Shown in pieces: positions 17,089 through 26,468 of a stretch of DNA of 64,000 nucleotides; position 1 is the stretch's first letter; every line of letters begins with the position of its first letter. The position numbers and the translations under genes are program-made. The notes beneath the pieces were generated by a model, which was not told where the DNA came from, did not search any database, and worked only from the letters and a program-made list of their open reading frames with translations. The DNA comes from Pseudomonas syringae (GTDB lineage Bacteria > Pseudomonadota > Gammaproteobacteria > Pseudomonadales > Pseudomonadaceae). The stretch covers positions 50,670-114,669 of the forward strand of contig NZ_JPQU01000021.1 of the NCBI RefSeq assembly GCF_000737245.1. Direction: 5' to 3'.

Positions 17089-19614
17089 ATGGCAACCTCA
17101 GACTACCTGAATCAGGTACAAAAGCTTTACATCGCCTACTTCGGCCGCCCGGCCGACCCGACAGGCTTGAACTACTGGGCCAACCAGGTCAATGCAGCCG
17201 GCGGTAACATAGCCGTTGCGATTGCCGGTTTCGCTGCATCGACCGAATCCTCCAACCTGTTCGGTAGTTTCCCCAGCGCGCAGAAAATCAGTGCCATTTA
17301 TCTGAATCTGTTCAACCGCCTGCCGGAAAGCGCAGGCCTGAGCTACTGGATGAATCAGCTCGATAGCGGTGCCATCACCCAGGCGCAGGCGGCGTGGGAG
17401 ATCATGAATCAGGCGGGTGCCGGTGATGCAACTTCGGTCGCCAACAAGCTGACCATGGCCAATGTCTTTACCGCACAAGTCGATACAACAGCAGAAATCG
17501 CCGGTTACAGCGGTGCCCAACCTGCCGCCTATGGCCGTGCGTATCTGGCGGGTGTGGATGCGACTCCGGGATCAGTCAGCGTAGCCACGACCGCGTTGAA
17601 TAACTCAGTGGCCGATGCGACGGGTGTGCGTCCGACAGCTCCCACTGCGCCCTCGACCCCGTCGATACCAACGGGCGATACCGTCTTTACCTTCACGACG
17701 GCAACCGACAATTTTACCGGTGGTGCGGGCAACGACACCTTCGTTGGCTTAATCAATACCACGACCCCGGCCAACAGTACGCTCGTCGCAACCGACAGGA
17801 TCGACGGCGGTGCGGGCACCGATACGCTGTCGATTACCGTCACGGGAACAGGCAACACTGCGCTGCCCGGTCTAACCATCGGCAATGTCGAAAAACTGTC
17901 GATACGCGACCAGAGCAGCAGCGGCAAGCTGTCCACCTATGACGTTTCTGGCACAGGCATGACCGATGTCACCAGTAGCGTATCCACGGCCAGCGGTGGT
18001 CTGCAATTCGTCAATCTGACGACCGGCGCAACAGTCAGTTTGCTCGGTGACAAATCGACACAAGTGGCCAACGTGCAATTCGTCATGGCCAACTCCACTG
18101 ACACCGTCAACCTTGTATTGGATGGAGGCCTTCAGGACACTGTCGCCGTCACCGGGCAGACCACCGTCACCAACTTCGGCGGCGCAGCTTCTACTGCCAC
18201 AATCACCTCTTCGGGTGCAGCCAACACCCTCGGTGCGATCCGGCTCGCCGGTTCTGGTACCGACAGCATTACCACGGCCGCCATCAAAGCCAACGTCAAT
18301 CTGGCAGCGAGCCTGGTCAATACTGACTATGCCGCCAACGCAACGCTGACCGTGACCGGTGCAGGCAAGGTTGACCTGGGCCGGACCGTGGGCTTTGACG
18401 GCAGGACCGTTGATGCTTCGGCCAACAGCGGCGGGCTGAGCATCGCCGTGGACGGGAATACTCAGACGTTCACGGGCGGTAAGGGCAATGACACGGTCAT
18501 AGGCACTGCGCCGGTTGCAGATACAGCCGTGATTGATGGTGGCGCAGGCACCGACACCTTCTCTGCCACATTGCTAAGCGGCACCAACGGCGCAGCATTC
18601 AAGAGCTTCGAGGTCTTGGACCTGAGCGGCGCAGGCGCCGTCAATGGCGGTGTCGTGGACGCTTTGACGCTGACCAGATCCACCCTCACGGGTGTTGTGT
18701 TGAACGGCACCACATCGGGAACGCTTACAGTCAACCACTTGACCAACACGCCTGACGGTTTCAACGTCACGTTGAAGTCGGGCTCTTCCGGTGCCAACAC
18801 GGTATTGCAATTCGACAACGTAAGCGGCACCAGTGATGCGCTCAACCTGACCCACGACAGCACCAACACAGCAGCAGCGTTGGGTCGCTTGAACATTGAG
18901 GGTATTGAAACAATCAAGATCGCCTCGGGCGGGAGCCTGGTGGGCACCGTTAACTCCGTCAATATCATCGATAACGCTGCACAGCTCATCGAAATTACCG
19001 GCAACCGTGAATATTCCCTCAACGTCACCGCTCAAAGCGGCACCGTCGCCTCGCAGCTCACCAAGGTCGATGGTTCACAGGCCACAGGCCCCTTGTCGAT
19101 CAAAGTAGAAGCAGCCACCACAACGGGTGGTCAATCGAAACTGGACCTGCTCGGCGGTTCAGGCGCGGACACTTTTATCGTCGAGACCTCGTCAGTTGCC
19201 AACTCCACCGGCGTCACTGTCACCACCAATGCTGGCAATGACACGGTGAACGTTTCCAACGCGAGCCTTCGAGATGTTTCGGCCCTGGCGAAGCTGCAGT
19301 TCACCACCATCACCGACTTCCAGGCGGGTGACTCCGTGCAGCTCCCGACCAGCGTCAACTTCCAGTCGGCCGCCGTCGACGTGTCAGGTGCTGGCGGGGA
19401 CCTGCTGGCTGCACTGCAATTGGCCGCAGCAGGCAGTGTCAATAATCGTGCGACCTGGTTCCAGTTTGATAATGGCACCGGCATCGACAGCTATCTGGTC
19501 GTCAATAGAGTCGCAAACTCTAACCTGACCGCCGACGATGTGGTGATCAAACTGGCAGGCGTCACCGATTTGTCGGGGCTGCAGGGTAGCGGTGGCAGTA
19601 CGCTGATGCTGTAA
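17089..19614 (+). CDS. Large secreted DUF4214/RTX-like protein, S-layer-like paralogue 2 (841 aa)
   Basis: The start at 17089 has TAGGAG about 10 nt upstream. Two DUF4214 units occupy residues about 5-110 (KLYIAYFGRPADPTGL, LFNRLPESAGLSYW). The remaining 700 residues are low-complexity Thr/Gly/Asn/Asp-rich beta sequence with RTX-like turns (GGAGNDTFVG, GGAGTDTLSIT, GGKGNDTVIG, GGSGADTFIV). It aligns along its length with 6321-8792, sharing segments such as FKSFEVLDLSGAG against FKSFELLDLAGTA and QFTTITDFQAGD against QFTTITDFSAGD. Near the end DVVIKLAG is the common C-terminal word. There are no Cys residues and no signal peptide. It is inferred to be an exported surface-layer or matrix protein. 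A bidirectional terminator follows. Confidence 0.85.
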   Translation: MATSDYLNQVQKLYIAYFGRPADPTGLNYWANQVNAAGGNIAVAIAGFAASTESSNLFGSFPSAQKISAIYLNLFNRLPESAGLSYWMNQLDSGAITQAQAAWEIMNQAGAGDATSVANKLTMANVFTAQVDTTAEIAGYSGAQPAAYGRAYLAGVDATPGSVSVATTALNNSVADATGVRPTAPTAPSTPSIPTGDTVFTFTTATDNFTGGAGNDTFVGLINTTTPANSTLVATDRIDGGAGTDTLSITVTGTGNTALPGLTIGNVEKLSIRDQSSSGKLSTYDVSGTGMTDVTSSVSTASGGLQFVNLTTGATVSLLGDKSTQVANVQFVMANSTDTVNLVLDGGLQDTVAVTGQTTVTNFGGAASTATITSSGAANTLGAIRLAGSGTDSITTAAIKANVNLAASLVNTDYAANATLTVTGAGKVDLGRTVGFDGRTVDASANSGGLSIAVDGNTQTFTGGKGNDTVIGTAPVADTAVIDGGAGTDTFSATLLSGTNGAAFKSFEVLDLSGAGAVNGGVVDALTLTRSTLTGVVLNGTTSGTLTVNHLTNTPDGFNVTLKSGSSGANTVLQFDNVSGTSDALNLTHDSTNTAAALGRLNIEGIETIKIASGGSLVGTVNSVNIIDNAAQLIEITGNREYSLNVTAQSGTVASQLTKVDGSQATGPLSIKVEAATTTGGQSKLDLLGGSGADTFIVETSSVANSTGVTVTTNAGNDTVNVSNASLRDVSALAKLQFTTITDFQAGDSVQLPTSVNFQSAAVDVSGAGGDLLAALQLAAAGSVNNRATWFQFDNGTGIDSYLVVNRVANSNLTADDVVIKLAGVTDLSGLQGSGGSTLML

Positions 19615-19662
19615 CCAATTCCAGGGGGAACGGTCTCTGGAGAAAGTCGCGACCCATTAATG

Positions 19663-19699
19663 CAAAAAACCCACGGCCCTTTCGGAGCGTGGGTTTTTT
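19663..19699. terminator. Bidirectional intrinsic terminator
   Basis: AAAAAACCCACG pairs with CGTGGGTTTTTT. It stands between the convergent genes ending at 19614 (+) and 19763 (-) and has an A-run on one side and a T-run on the other. Confidence 0.92.
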
Positions 19700-19762
19700 G
19701 TTCAACTGTACTTTTTAGTCAATGACTACCGCTTTTACACAGGAGCTATTACACAGGCGCCA

Positions 19763-21934
19763 TCAAACAACAAAGTCAGCGGCTGCCAGTATGGAGCTGG
19801 ATGAGCCGGTCAACTGGATTACCAGCTCATTGGCGCCGACAACACCGTCACCATCCGTATCCTGGAAAATATAGTTGGCCGCGCCGGTGCCTGTGATCGT
19901 GACCCGGTAGGCATCGTTGGCAGCAGCTGTATGACTTGCAGCTGTATTGCCAGCCGTGACAGCCGCCGTAATGTTTGTTGCCACAGTGCCGCCGTTGCCC
20001 ACTGCCGTGTAAGTGCCGTCCTGGTTCAGGCTTGTCACACCAGCGCCTGTCTTGATGGAATCAGTCCCTGAAGCGAAGTCAGTGATATTGCTGAAGACAG
20101 TCGCAGTGGAAGAGCCGGAGGTAATAAAGGTGAACGTATCAGTACCTAAACCACCGGTTAGAAGGTTAGCGCCACCGGCGCCAGTCAACACATCCGCTCT
20201 TACCGAGCCGGTAATGATGTCGTTACCTGTGCCGCCTACGATGTTGAAACCGTTAGCGCCTGTGGCCAGTGCCATATCAATCGTAGAGCCCGCAGCTGAA
20301 GCGTTCAGCGTGGCGGTACCAGCATTACTGGTGGATGCCGTCGCTACGAAAGCAGATACGTTATTGGCGGTAGTGATGCCGCTGGCGACGACATTTAAAA
20401 CGTCGCCCGTCGTCAGATCGGTAATGGTGTCGGTACCCGCGGAGCTGAACGTATCATTGCCCAAGCCACCCGTGAGCGTATTAACGCCCAAGCCACCACT
20501 GATGATGTCTGCCTTGGCAGAACCGATAACAGTGTCGTTACCAATGCTGCCGTACAACGTAAAGCCATTAGTACCTGTTGCCAACGACAGGTCGATCAGC
20601 CCACCACCAATTGCGGCATTGATCACCGCCGACCCGGCGTTAGCGGTAAGTGCTGTCGCTACAAACGCACTCACATCACCGATGTTAAGAACGCCCGTAT
20701 TCAAGATATTTAGCACATCGCCAGTGTTGAGATCGCTGACAGTATCATTACCAGCGATATTAAAAGTGTCATTGCCATTACCGCCAGTGAGCGTGTTGCT
20801 ACCCGTTCCTGCTGAAATGACATCAGTGCCGGTGCCGCCAACAACTGTATCGTCACCGGTGCTGCCATTGAATGTTTGGCCACCCGAACCCAAGGTCACG
20901 CGAGCGGCGGCGGAGGTGTCGACTACCGTACCCGCGCCGTTAGCGACGGTGACTACTGCGGTACTACCTGCCAAATGAATGGCCTCGAAACCTGTAAGGT
21001 TCGCAAGCGAGGTAGCCGTCGCTGCCGAGGTAGACACCGTCAGCACATCCGTCGAGGTGTTTGCAGCAAAGGCTTTGGCCGACAACGCCACAGCGGTGTC
21101 CGTCAACTTGACGCCACCAGTGCCGCTGACTGTCAAACCAACGAGCGTGGCGACTGAGCCAGTCAAGACCTCCGGCGAAGCCAGCGATACCGACGTTGCA
21201 CCTAAATTGCTGAACGTGACCGGCGTCGACACATTACCGCCGCGGGTAAATGTGGCGTCCGATGCATTGACGGCACCCGCCCAGGCTACAGAGATATCTC
21301 CCGTAGCAGTGCCGGCGAATGTCGTCACGTGGTTGGTAACCGTCGCAGTAAAAGCAGCGGGGATGACGGGGGTCGTCGGCGGCGTAACCACCACAGTTCC
21401 CGTAGCAGTCCCCACCGCAGCAACCGAATCGACCGCCACGTTGGCAATCGACGCATAGGTAGCATCGGCTTTGCTCAGGTAAGCGCGCGCCAGGGCAGCG
21501 GCGGCGGCGCCGTTGTAGCCTGTGATTTCGGCGTTGGTGTCGATCTGCGCGGTAAAAGCTTTGGCGGCAATCAGTTTGTTATTCACGGCACTGGCATCGC
21601 CAGGCCCGGCTGCTTGCTGGATGGTCCACGAAGCCTGGGCTTGGGAAACTTTGCCGGAATCCAGTTGAGCTACCCAGAACGCCAGGCCTGCTGCTTCAGG
21701 CGCACGGCCGAAAGCATTCTGATAAATGGCAGTAACTTTCTGCGCAGAAGTTGCGCTACCGAACAAGGCAACGGATTCGGCAGAGGCTGAGAAGCCCGCG
21801 ATAACAGACGCGATGCTGCCATTGGCGGCATCGATCTGAGTCGCCCAAAAGGCCTGACCTACGGTGTCAGCAGGGCGACCGAAATAAGCGATGTACAGTT
21901 GTTGGACCTGATCAAAATACGTCGAGGCAGCCAT
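19763..21934 (-). CDS. Large secreted DUF4214/RTX protein, S-layer-like paralogue 3 (723 aa), DFVV terminus
   Basis: The start at 21934 gives MAASTYFDQVQQLYIAYFG with GGAAAA upstream. The N terminus, about 150 residues with two DUF4214 units (YFGRPADTVGQ, AFGRAPEAAGLAFW), is almost the same as that of 24240-26468. The second half shows the best RTX arrays of the window, in three blocks each built as GNDTVIGSAKADIISGGLG plus GGLGNDTF, separated by DLTTGDVLNV segments. These should bind Ca2+ outside the cell. The last residues are AAADFVV: Asp followed by three hydrophobic residues, the classical C-terminal signal of AprA/PrtB-type exporter substrates. It is very likely exported by the system at 37653-42137. 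Inferred function: surface-layer or matrix protein. Confidence 0.88.
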   Translation of the reverse strand: MAASTYFDQVQQLYIAYFGRPADTVGQAFWATQIDAANGSIASVIAGFSASAESVALFGSATSAQKVTAIYQNAFGRAPEAAGLAFWVAQLDSGKVSQAQASWTIQQAAGPGDASAVNNKLIAAKAFTAQIDTNAEITGYNGAAAAALARAYLSKADATYASIANVAVDSVAAVGTATGTVVVTPPTTPVIPAAFTATVTNHVTTFAGTATGDISVAWAGAVNASDATFTRGGNVSTPVTFSNLGATSVSLASPEVLTGSVATLVGLTVSGTGGVKLTDTAVALSAKAFAANTSTDVLTVSTSAATATSLANLTGFEAIHLAGSTAVVTVANGAGTVVDTSAAARVTLGSGGQTFNGSTGDDTVVGGTGTDVISAGTGSNTLTGGNGNDTFNIAGNDTVSDLNTGDVLNILNTGVLNIGDVSAFVATALTANAGSAVINAAIGGGLIDLSLATGTNGFTLYGSIGNDTVIGSAKADIISGGLGVNTLTGGLGNDTFSSAGTDTITDLTTGDVLNVVASGITTANNVSAFVATASTSNAGTATLNASAAGSTIDMALATGANGFNIVGGTGNDIITGSVRADVLTGAGGANLLTGGLGTDTFTFITSGSSTATVFSNITDFASGTDSIKTGAGVTSLNQDGTYTAVGNGGTVATNITAAVTAGNTAASHTAAANDAYRVTITGTGAANYIFQDTDGDGVVGANELVIQLTGSSSSILAAADFVV

Positions 21935-22073
21935 TAGTTGTTTTCCATAATCCATTATTGAGAACTGGCCGACCTTGACGCGAACGTCCAGATCAACGTC
22001 ATTCGGGGAGCCTGACCGTAGCACACATCCCGAATGCAAATGATGGCAAATCGATACCCACGATCAGATAGAT

Positions 22074-22165
22074 ACGTGGGAGCGGCTTTAGCCGCAAAGA
22101 CCGTGGGCCGGGCAATATAAGTTGTGGTGGATGCCCGATAGCTTCGCGGCTGAATCCGCTCCGAC
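22074..22165. repeat. REP inverted pair (BIME)
   Basis: CGTGGGAGCGGCTTTAGCCG faces TTCGCGGCTGAATCCGCTCC across about 45 nt. It is the same class as the pair at 15435. Confidence 0.75.
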
Positions 22166-22336
22166 GCGGTGGGGGATTTCGGCTCGACCGCACCATTGCG
22201 GTGCGGGGTTTCCTGCAGTCTTTCAACGCTCGGATGACGTCGGCGTCTAAACCGATTGTGCATCCGCCACGATCAGAAAACGCCCTGCCCCCTTCTAAAC
22301 CGGCCTTCTACCGAGGGTTTACAAACCCCGGAAAGC

Positions 22337-22377
22337 AAAAAACCCCATCTTCCTGGAAAGACGGGGTTTAATTTTTG
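22337..22377 (-). terminator. Intrinsic terminator of the 183-aa gene
   Basis: AACCCCATCTT pairs with AAGACGGGGTT, with T-rich tracts on both strands. It lies downstream of the minus-strand gene ending at 22562 and has no plus-strand gene to its left. Confidence 0.85.
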
Positions 22378-22561
22378 GCATTTGCTTCACAACCTACGCA
22401 CGCAGATTAAACGATGAAGATGCCTAAAGCGAGCGTCTTGACGCGTTCGGCGTGAACTAAATCACTTTTTTAAGAATTAAGTGGGTTCGCGCAAGGATTG
22501 ATCACTTTTTGTACACATAGGCGTGAAAAACACTACACATTCATATTCGTCAAAATTCAAC

Positions 22562-23113
22562 TCAGTGCATCGTCGCGTTGAGCTTTGGGCCACCAGTCGG
22601 AATGCTATCCAAAATCCATTCAGGCCAGATTTCCAGCGCCCATTCGCCTTTGACGCATTGGTCGTGCAGGATCGCCAACCACTGGCGCAAGGGCTGCGGC
22701 GCCATCAGCAACGTTGCCTGCTGCTCCCCGCTTTTGAAGGTCAGGGCAATAATTTCCTCAGTGCGCGTCACATCGATCGTCTCGATCAGCCAGGCGCTGT
22801 GCTGTGGCGTCGCTTGCACCGCTGACTGTTCGGGCAACTGAGCCAGCGCGGCCTGCTGCGCGAAGCTTTGCACCGCCGCCGTGTGGTAATCCGCCACCAC
22901 TGCCGATTTACCGGTCGGGGCCGCCGGTTGCAGCCAAGTTAACAGATGCGGCACCAAGCGCTTGACCAGACGCTGTGTCATCCACAGCACAACCGGCTCG
23001 CCAGAGGTCAGTTCGCCTGTGAGCTGCATGCGGTCTTCGAGATCGTGCATTTCGGTGGTGATGCGTTTGAGTTCCAGCGGTGGGGACACAGCGGTCGGGA
23101 CGTCCGTGGTCAT
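22562..23113 (-). CDS. Unknown 183-aa protein next to sapC-like gene
   Basis: I do not recognise the family. The ATG at 23113 has GGAG at 8-nt spacing. The sequence has an N-terminal acidic/helical part (ELKRITTEMHDLEDRMQL, residues about 16-33), a segment LVKRLVPHLLTWLQP near 50-64, an Ala/Gln-rich linker and a C-terminal part LRQWLAILHDQCVKGEWAL. No signal peptide or membrane span is present. It is divergent from the SapC-like gene (273 nt between starts) and close to two exported DUF4214 genes, so a cytoplasmic accessory of the same system is plausible. The layout, length and lack of signature motifs do not allow a functional call. Confidence 0.75.
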   Translation of the reverse strand: MTTDVPTAVSPPLELKRITTEMHDLEDRMQLTGELTSGEPVVLWMTQRLVKRLVPHLLTWLQPAAPTGKSAVVADYHTAAVQSFAQQAALAQLPEQSAVQATPQHSAWLIETIDVTRTEEIIALTFKSGEQQATLLMAPQPLRQWLAILHDQCVKGEWALEIWPEWILDSIPTGGPKLNATMH

Positions 23114-23386
23114 GGCGATACTCCAGGTCAAATTCGCGTGTTCCATAGATGGCCCTTGCGGCCTGCTTTATCAACCCTCTGCGGACAAGTATTGCGCCGG
23201 GTATCGGCTTTTCCCTGGCTCAATTTGGTTTAGTCGGAATCGACTGAAAACCGCCTCGACCTATTCCCTTCATTTCGTCAGACTGAAGCACTTAATGGTG
23301 TAGGAAATGGCACCACCAATCTCGACCGCTAGAGTCGAGTCCGTTTTTGCTAGTCGCACAAGCGACGCTCTTAAAGGAGTATTTAG

Positions 23387-24118
23387 ATGGCTTATGTTCC
23401 CCTCAGCAAGGAACTACATGGTGATAAATGCTGGACTCGTCATTCGTCCATGCTATTCGCCAAGACCGATACCGTATCTCCGCTGTTAGTCAGTGACCTA
23501 GGAGCTGCGGTGCAAGCGTTACCAATTGCCTTCGTTAAGCATGGGGGTCAATTCGTATTGGTGACTGTGATGGGCCTTCGTCCGGAAGAAAATCTGCTGG
23601 TATCCCCGCAGGGTGAATGGCTGTCGGAATACATGCCCGCCCTCTATCGCAGCAGCCCTTTTGAACTTGTACCCGCTGGCGAGCGCTATGCTCTGGCAAT
23701 TGATGATGCATGCCTTAGTGATGACGGTGCAGCTTTATTCACCGAGGACGGTGAAATCACTGAGGACGTCAGAGATCTCTTTGAGCGTGTGCAGCGGATT
23801 AACGAAACCAAGGCACTGACGCAGCATGCATGCTCCGTGCTCGCCGAACACAACTTAATAAAACCTTGGCCTATAACTTTCACTGATGGTCCAGATAAAC
23901 AAGAAATCGCCGGCCTATATTGCGTTGATGAAGAAGCTTTCAATGCCTTGGATGATGTTACTTTCCTTTTGGTTCGCCAAGCCCAAGCGCTGCCAGTGGT
24001 TTACGCCCAATTTTACTCTATGCGAAACCTAAGCATCTTGGGACGATTTGCGGAACATCGGCCATCTATAACGAATGATGCGACAGCAAATGACACTTTC
24101 AGCTTTGCTGGACTGTAA
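23387..24118 (+). CDS. SapC-family protein, putative S-layer export accessory (243 aa)
   Basis: The protein starts MAYVPLSKELHGDKCWTR after AAAGGAG and matches the SapC family (PF07277) over its length. Characteristic parts are LPIAFVKHGGQFVLVTVMGL near residues 45-64, GEWLSEYMPALYRSSPF near 76-92, and the later YSMRNLSILGRFAEH. SapC is named from Campylobacter fetus, where it is encoded with the SapDEF type I exporter of the S-layer proteins; its molecular function is not established. No signal peptide or membrane segment is seen. The 273 nt before it contain several short inverted repeats (AGTCG-GAAT-CGACT at 23232-23245; CTCGAC/GTCGAG near 23323-23341). A strong terminator follows. Confidence 0.88.
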   Translation: MAYVPLSKELHGDKCWTRHSSMLFAKTDTVSPLLVSDLGAAVQALPIAFVKHGGQFVLVTVMGLRPEENLLVSPQGEWLSEYMPALYRSSPFELVPAGERYALAIDDACLSDDGAALFTEDGEITEDVRDLFERVQRINETKALTQHACSVLAEHNLIKPWPITFTDGPDKQEIAGLYCVDEEAFNALDDVTFLLVRQAQALPVVYAQFYSMRNLSILGRFAEHRPSITNDATANDTFSFAGL

Positions 24119-24154
24119 TCGCCTATACCGCTCCATCGCTTAGACTGATACCCA

Positions 24155-24192
24155 TAAAAAAACCCGGCGCCTTATGGCACCGGGTTTTTTTC
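24155..24192. terminator. Strong bidirectional terminator between sapC-like gene and S-layer-like gene
   Basis: An A-run, stem AAACCCGGCGCC/GGCACCGGGTTT and a T-run stand between the convergent stops at 24118 (+) and 24240 (-). It would serve both genes. Confidence 0.92.
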
Positions 24193-24239
24193 GTTTGCTA
24201 ATACCCCTATCTCACGAAAGGGGCATATCTCAGAAGAGA

Positions 24240-26468
24240 TTAAGCAGCAACGAAGTCTGCAGCAGCAACAGCAGTCAAGCTAACGCCGGACAGTTTAACT
24301 ACCTGAGCAGTGGTGTTATCAGCAGCAGCTGCGTAGAACGCGTAGCTGTCGCTACCAACTTGTTGCACAGCGTAGGCAGTAGTGGCGTCAGCAGCAAAGA
24401 TCGCGTCAGCAGCAGCTTTAGCCAAGTCAAAAGTAGCAACAGCAGCAGTTGCGATTTTAACAGTGGTTGCCGAACCAGCAGCAACAGAACCGCTAAACGC
24501 GATGGTGTCGACTTTAGTTACGAAGTCAGTAATGGTGTCAGCAGAAGCAGCTGTGATACCAGAAACGATAACGAACTTGTCTTTACCTGCGCCACCGGTC
24601 AAGGTATCGCCAACAGCGCCAGCACCACCGGAGATGGTGTCGTCACCCGAACCACCGATGATGATGTCTGCAACGCCCGAACCAGTAACGTTCAGTTTGC
24701 CAGTGAAGGCAGAAGCGTCAACTTTAGAACCGGTAGTAGTACCAGCCAAAGCAGTAATCGTCAGGTCAGTAGCGCCTTTCACAGTGATAGTGGAGTTATC
24801 GCTGTTAGTCAGGCCGATCGAGTTTGCCGAAGTGCCGTTCGAAGTCAGACCCAGAGTAGTCAGGCCAGTTACAGAGACGCCAGTGGCAGTTACGCCAGCT
24901 GCGCCAGCAGTACCCAGAACGACTTCAGTAGCGGTGTTACCCAGAGCTGCACCCAGAGTCAGGCCAGCAACACCAGCAGTGATGTTAACCGAAGTACCTG
25001 CACCCAGATTGCTGATGGTGTCACCAGCTGTAGCTACAGAGAAAGTCTTGAATGAAGTCAGCTGAGAGGCGTCAACGGTAGAAGCGGCAGCGCCCAGACC
25101 CAGAACTTCAAAGCCGGTAACGGCGTTCAGTTTGGTGTATTCAGCAGTAGTCAGAGCAGTATTCTTGATGACCAGAGTGTCAGTACCAGCGCCACCGTTC
25201 AGCTGGGTACCAGCGGTAAGGGTGGCCAGATTGCCGTCAGCCAGAGTCAGAGTGTCGTTACCAGCGCCGCCGGTGAAAGCGAAAGCTGCAACGTTAGTAG
25301 CGGTAGATACGTCAACCGATACCGCGCCAGTAGCAGCAGAAGCGTTAACCGCGTTCAGCGCAACAGCGGTAGCAACAGTCAGGTTTTTGTCGCCTGTCAG
25401 GTTCAGGGTTTTCAGAGCGGTGGTGCCGTTCAGAGTGATGCTGCTGTTCGCGCCAGTAGTGGTCAGGTTAGCAGTAGCAACTGCTGCACCAGTCAGTGCC
25501 ACAGTACCAACAGTCCAGCCGCTCAGAGTCACGTTTGCTGCTGTGTCAGCAGTAGAAGTGATAGTGGTGGTGCCGTTGATGGTGTTGCCTTTCAGTGTTA
25601 CAGCTTGACCAGCAACAGTGTAGGTTGCGCCCAGTGCAACTGGTGCTTCGATGGTCAGACCAGTGGTGCCAGCTGCTGCTGTGTAAGCAGTAACGATGCC
25701 GCCGTTGATGGTCACGTTCTCAACGCTGTTCAGAGTTGGGTTGGTGAAAGAGGCATCGCCTGCTGCCAAAAACACTTTCAGAGTGTCAACACCCGAACCG
25801 CCGTTGATGGTATCAGCAGCGCTGATAACCTTGTTGGTGCCGGTGTTGTCAGCGGTGAAGGTGTCGTTGCTGCTAGTGCCGGTCAGGTTGTCAACGCCAG
25901 TAGTCAGGACGAAAGTCGAACCGGTACCGCCAACAGCTACAGCGTTGGCCAGAGCCGAACCGGCGTTAGCTACAGCAGCAGTGGTCTGAGCAGTGGTGTT
26001 AACGCCAGCCAGGAAAGCGCGAGCTACGTCAGCAGCTGCAGCACCTTGGTAGCCAGTGATTTCAGCAGTGGTGTCGATCTGAGCGGTGAAAGCCTGAGCA
26101 GCAGTCAGTTTGTTCTGAACTACAGCAGCGTCACCAGCACCAGCGGATTGCTGGATGGTCCACGAAGCTTGAGCTTGAGTAACTTTACCGGAATCCAGTT
26201 GAGCAACCCAGAAAGCCAGGCCAGCAGGCTCTGGCGAACGGCCGAAAGCGTTCTGGTAGATAGCGGTTACTTTGTCGATGGTCGACTTGTTACCGAACAG
26301 AGCTTGGGATTCAGCGGAAGCCGAGAAGCCAGCTTGAACTGCAGCGATGCTGCCGTTGGCTGCGTCGATCTGGGCAGCCCAGTAGGCCTGGCCGATGGTG
26401 TCAGCTGGGCGGCCGAAGTAAGCGATGTACAGTTGTTGAACTTGTGCAAAGTAGGTTGAAGCAGCCAT
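24240..26468 (-). CDS. Probable major S-layer-like DUF4214/RTX protein (742 aa), highly expressed
   Basis: The start at 26468 (MAASTYFAQVQQLYIAYFG) has GGAG at 7-nt spacing. Residues about 5-110 hold two DUF4214 units (YFGRPADTIGQ, AFGRSPEPAGLAFW). The rest is Ala/Thr/Val-rich beta sequence, poor in Cys and aromatic residues, with RTX turns near residues 390 and 640 (GGAGNDTLTLA, GGSGDDTISGG). The ending QVVKLSG...AAADFVAA resembles type I signals. Codon use differs from all neighbours: GCT, GCA, GTT, GTA, ACT and AAA dominate, the bias typical of abundant proteins. A long AT-rich leader with small hairpins precedes it and a strong terminator follows. These traits resemble S-layer genes such as Caulobacter rsaA. 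The structural role is inferred. Confidence 0.88.
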   Translation of the reverse strand: MAASTYFAQVQQLYIAYFGRPADTIGQAYWAAQIDAANGSIAAVQAGFSASAESQALFGNKSTIDKVTAIYQNAFGRSPEPAGLAFWVAQLDSGKVTQAQASWTIQQSAGAGDAAVVQNKLTAAQAFTAQIDTTAEITGYQGAAAADVARAFLAGVNTTAQTTAAVANAGSALANAVAVGGTGSTFVLTTGVDNLTGTSSNDTFTADNTGTNKVISAADTINGGSGVDTLKVFLAAGDASFTNPTLNSVENVTINGGIVTAYTAAAGTTGLTIEAPVALGATYTVAGQAVTLKGNTINGTTTITSTADTAANVTLSGWTVGTVALTGAAVATANLTTTGANSSITLNGTTALKTLNLTGDKNLTVATAVALNAVNASAATGAVSVDVSTATNVAAFAFTGGAGNDTLTLADGNLATLTAGTQLNGGAGTDTLVIKNTALTTAEYTKLNAVTGFEVLGLGAAASTVDASQLTSFKTFSVATAGDTISNLGAGTSVNITAGVAGLTLGAALGNTATEVVLGTAGAAGVTATGVSVTGLTTLGLTSNGTSANSIGLTNSDNSTITVKGATDLTITALAGTTTGSKVDASAFTGKLNVTGSGVADIIIGGSGDDTISGGAGAVGDTLTGGAGKDKFVIVSGITAASADTITDFVTKVDTIAFSGSVAAGSATTVKIATAAVATFDLAKAAADAIFAADATTAYAVQQVGSDSYAFYAAAADNTTAQVVKLSGVSLTAVAAADFVAA

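Larger units (their letters stand above)
21935..22561. other. Intergenic region with REP pair and terminator
   Basis: This 627-nt stretch holds the upstream region of the gene starting at 21934, a REP pair (22074-22165) and the terminator at 22337-22377. Between 22380 and 22561 is AT-richer sequence. I found no further gene and no convincing promoter. Confidence 0.6.

Noticed and set aside
20013..21458. Long plus-strand open frames opposite the 723-aa DUF4214 gene
   Set aside because: They come from the biased, repetitive codon pattern of the real minus-strand gene. They have no start signals or recognisable domains.
24174..26459. Long Ser/Thr-rich plus-strand open frames opposite the 742-aa gene
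   Set aside because: Antisense shadow of the GCT/GCA-rich coding strand; the SSSSN-type composition is the direct complement of the real gene.
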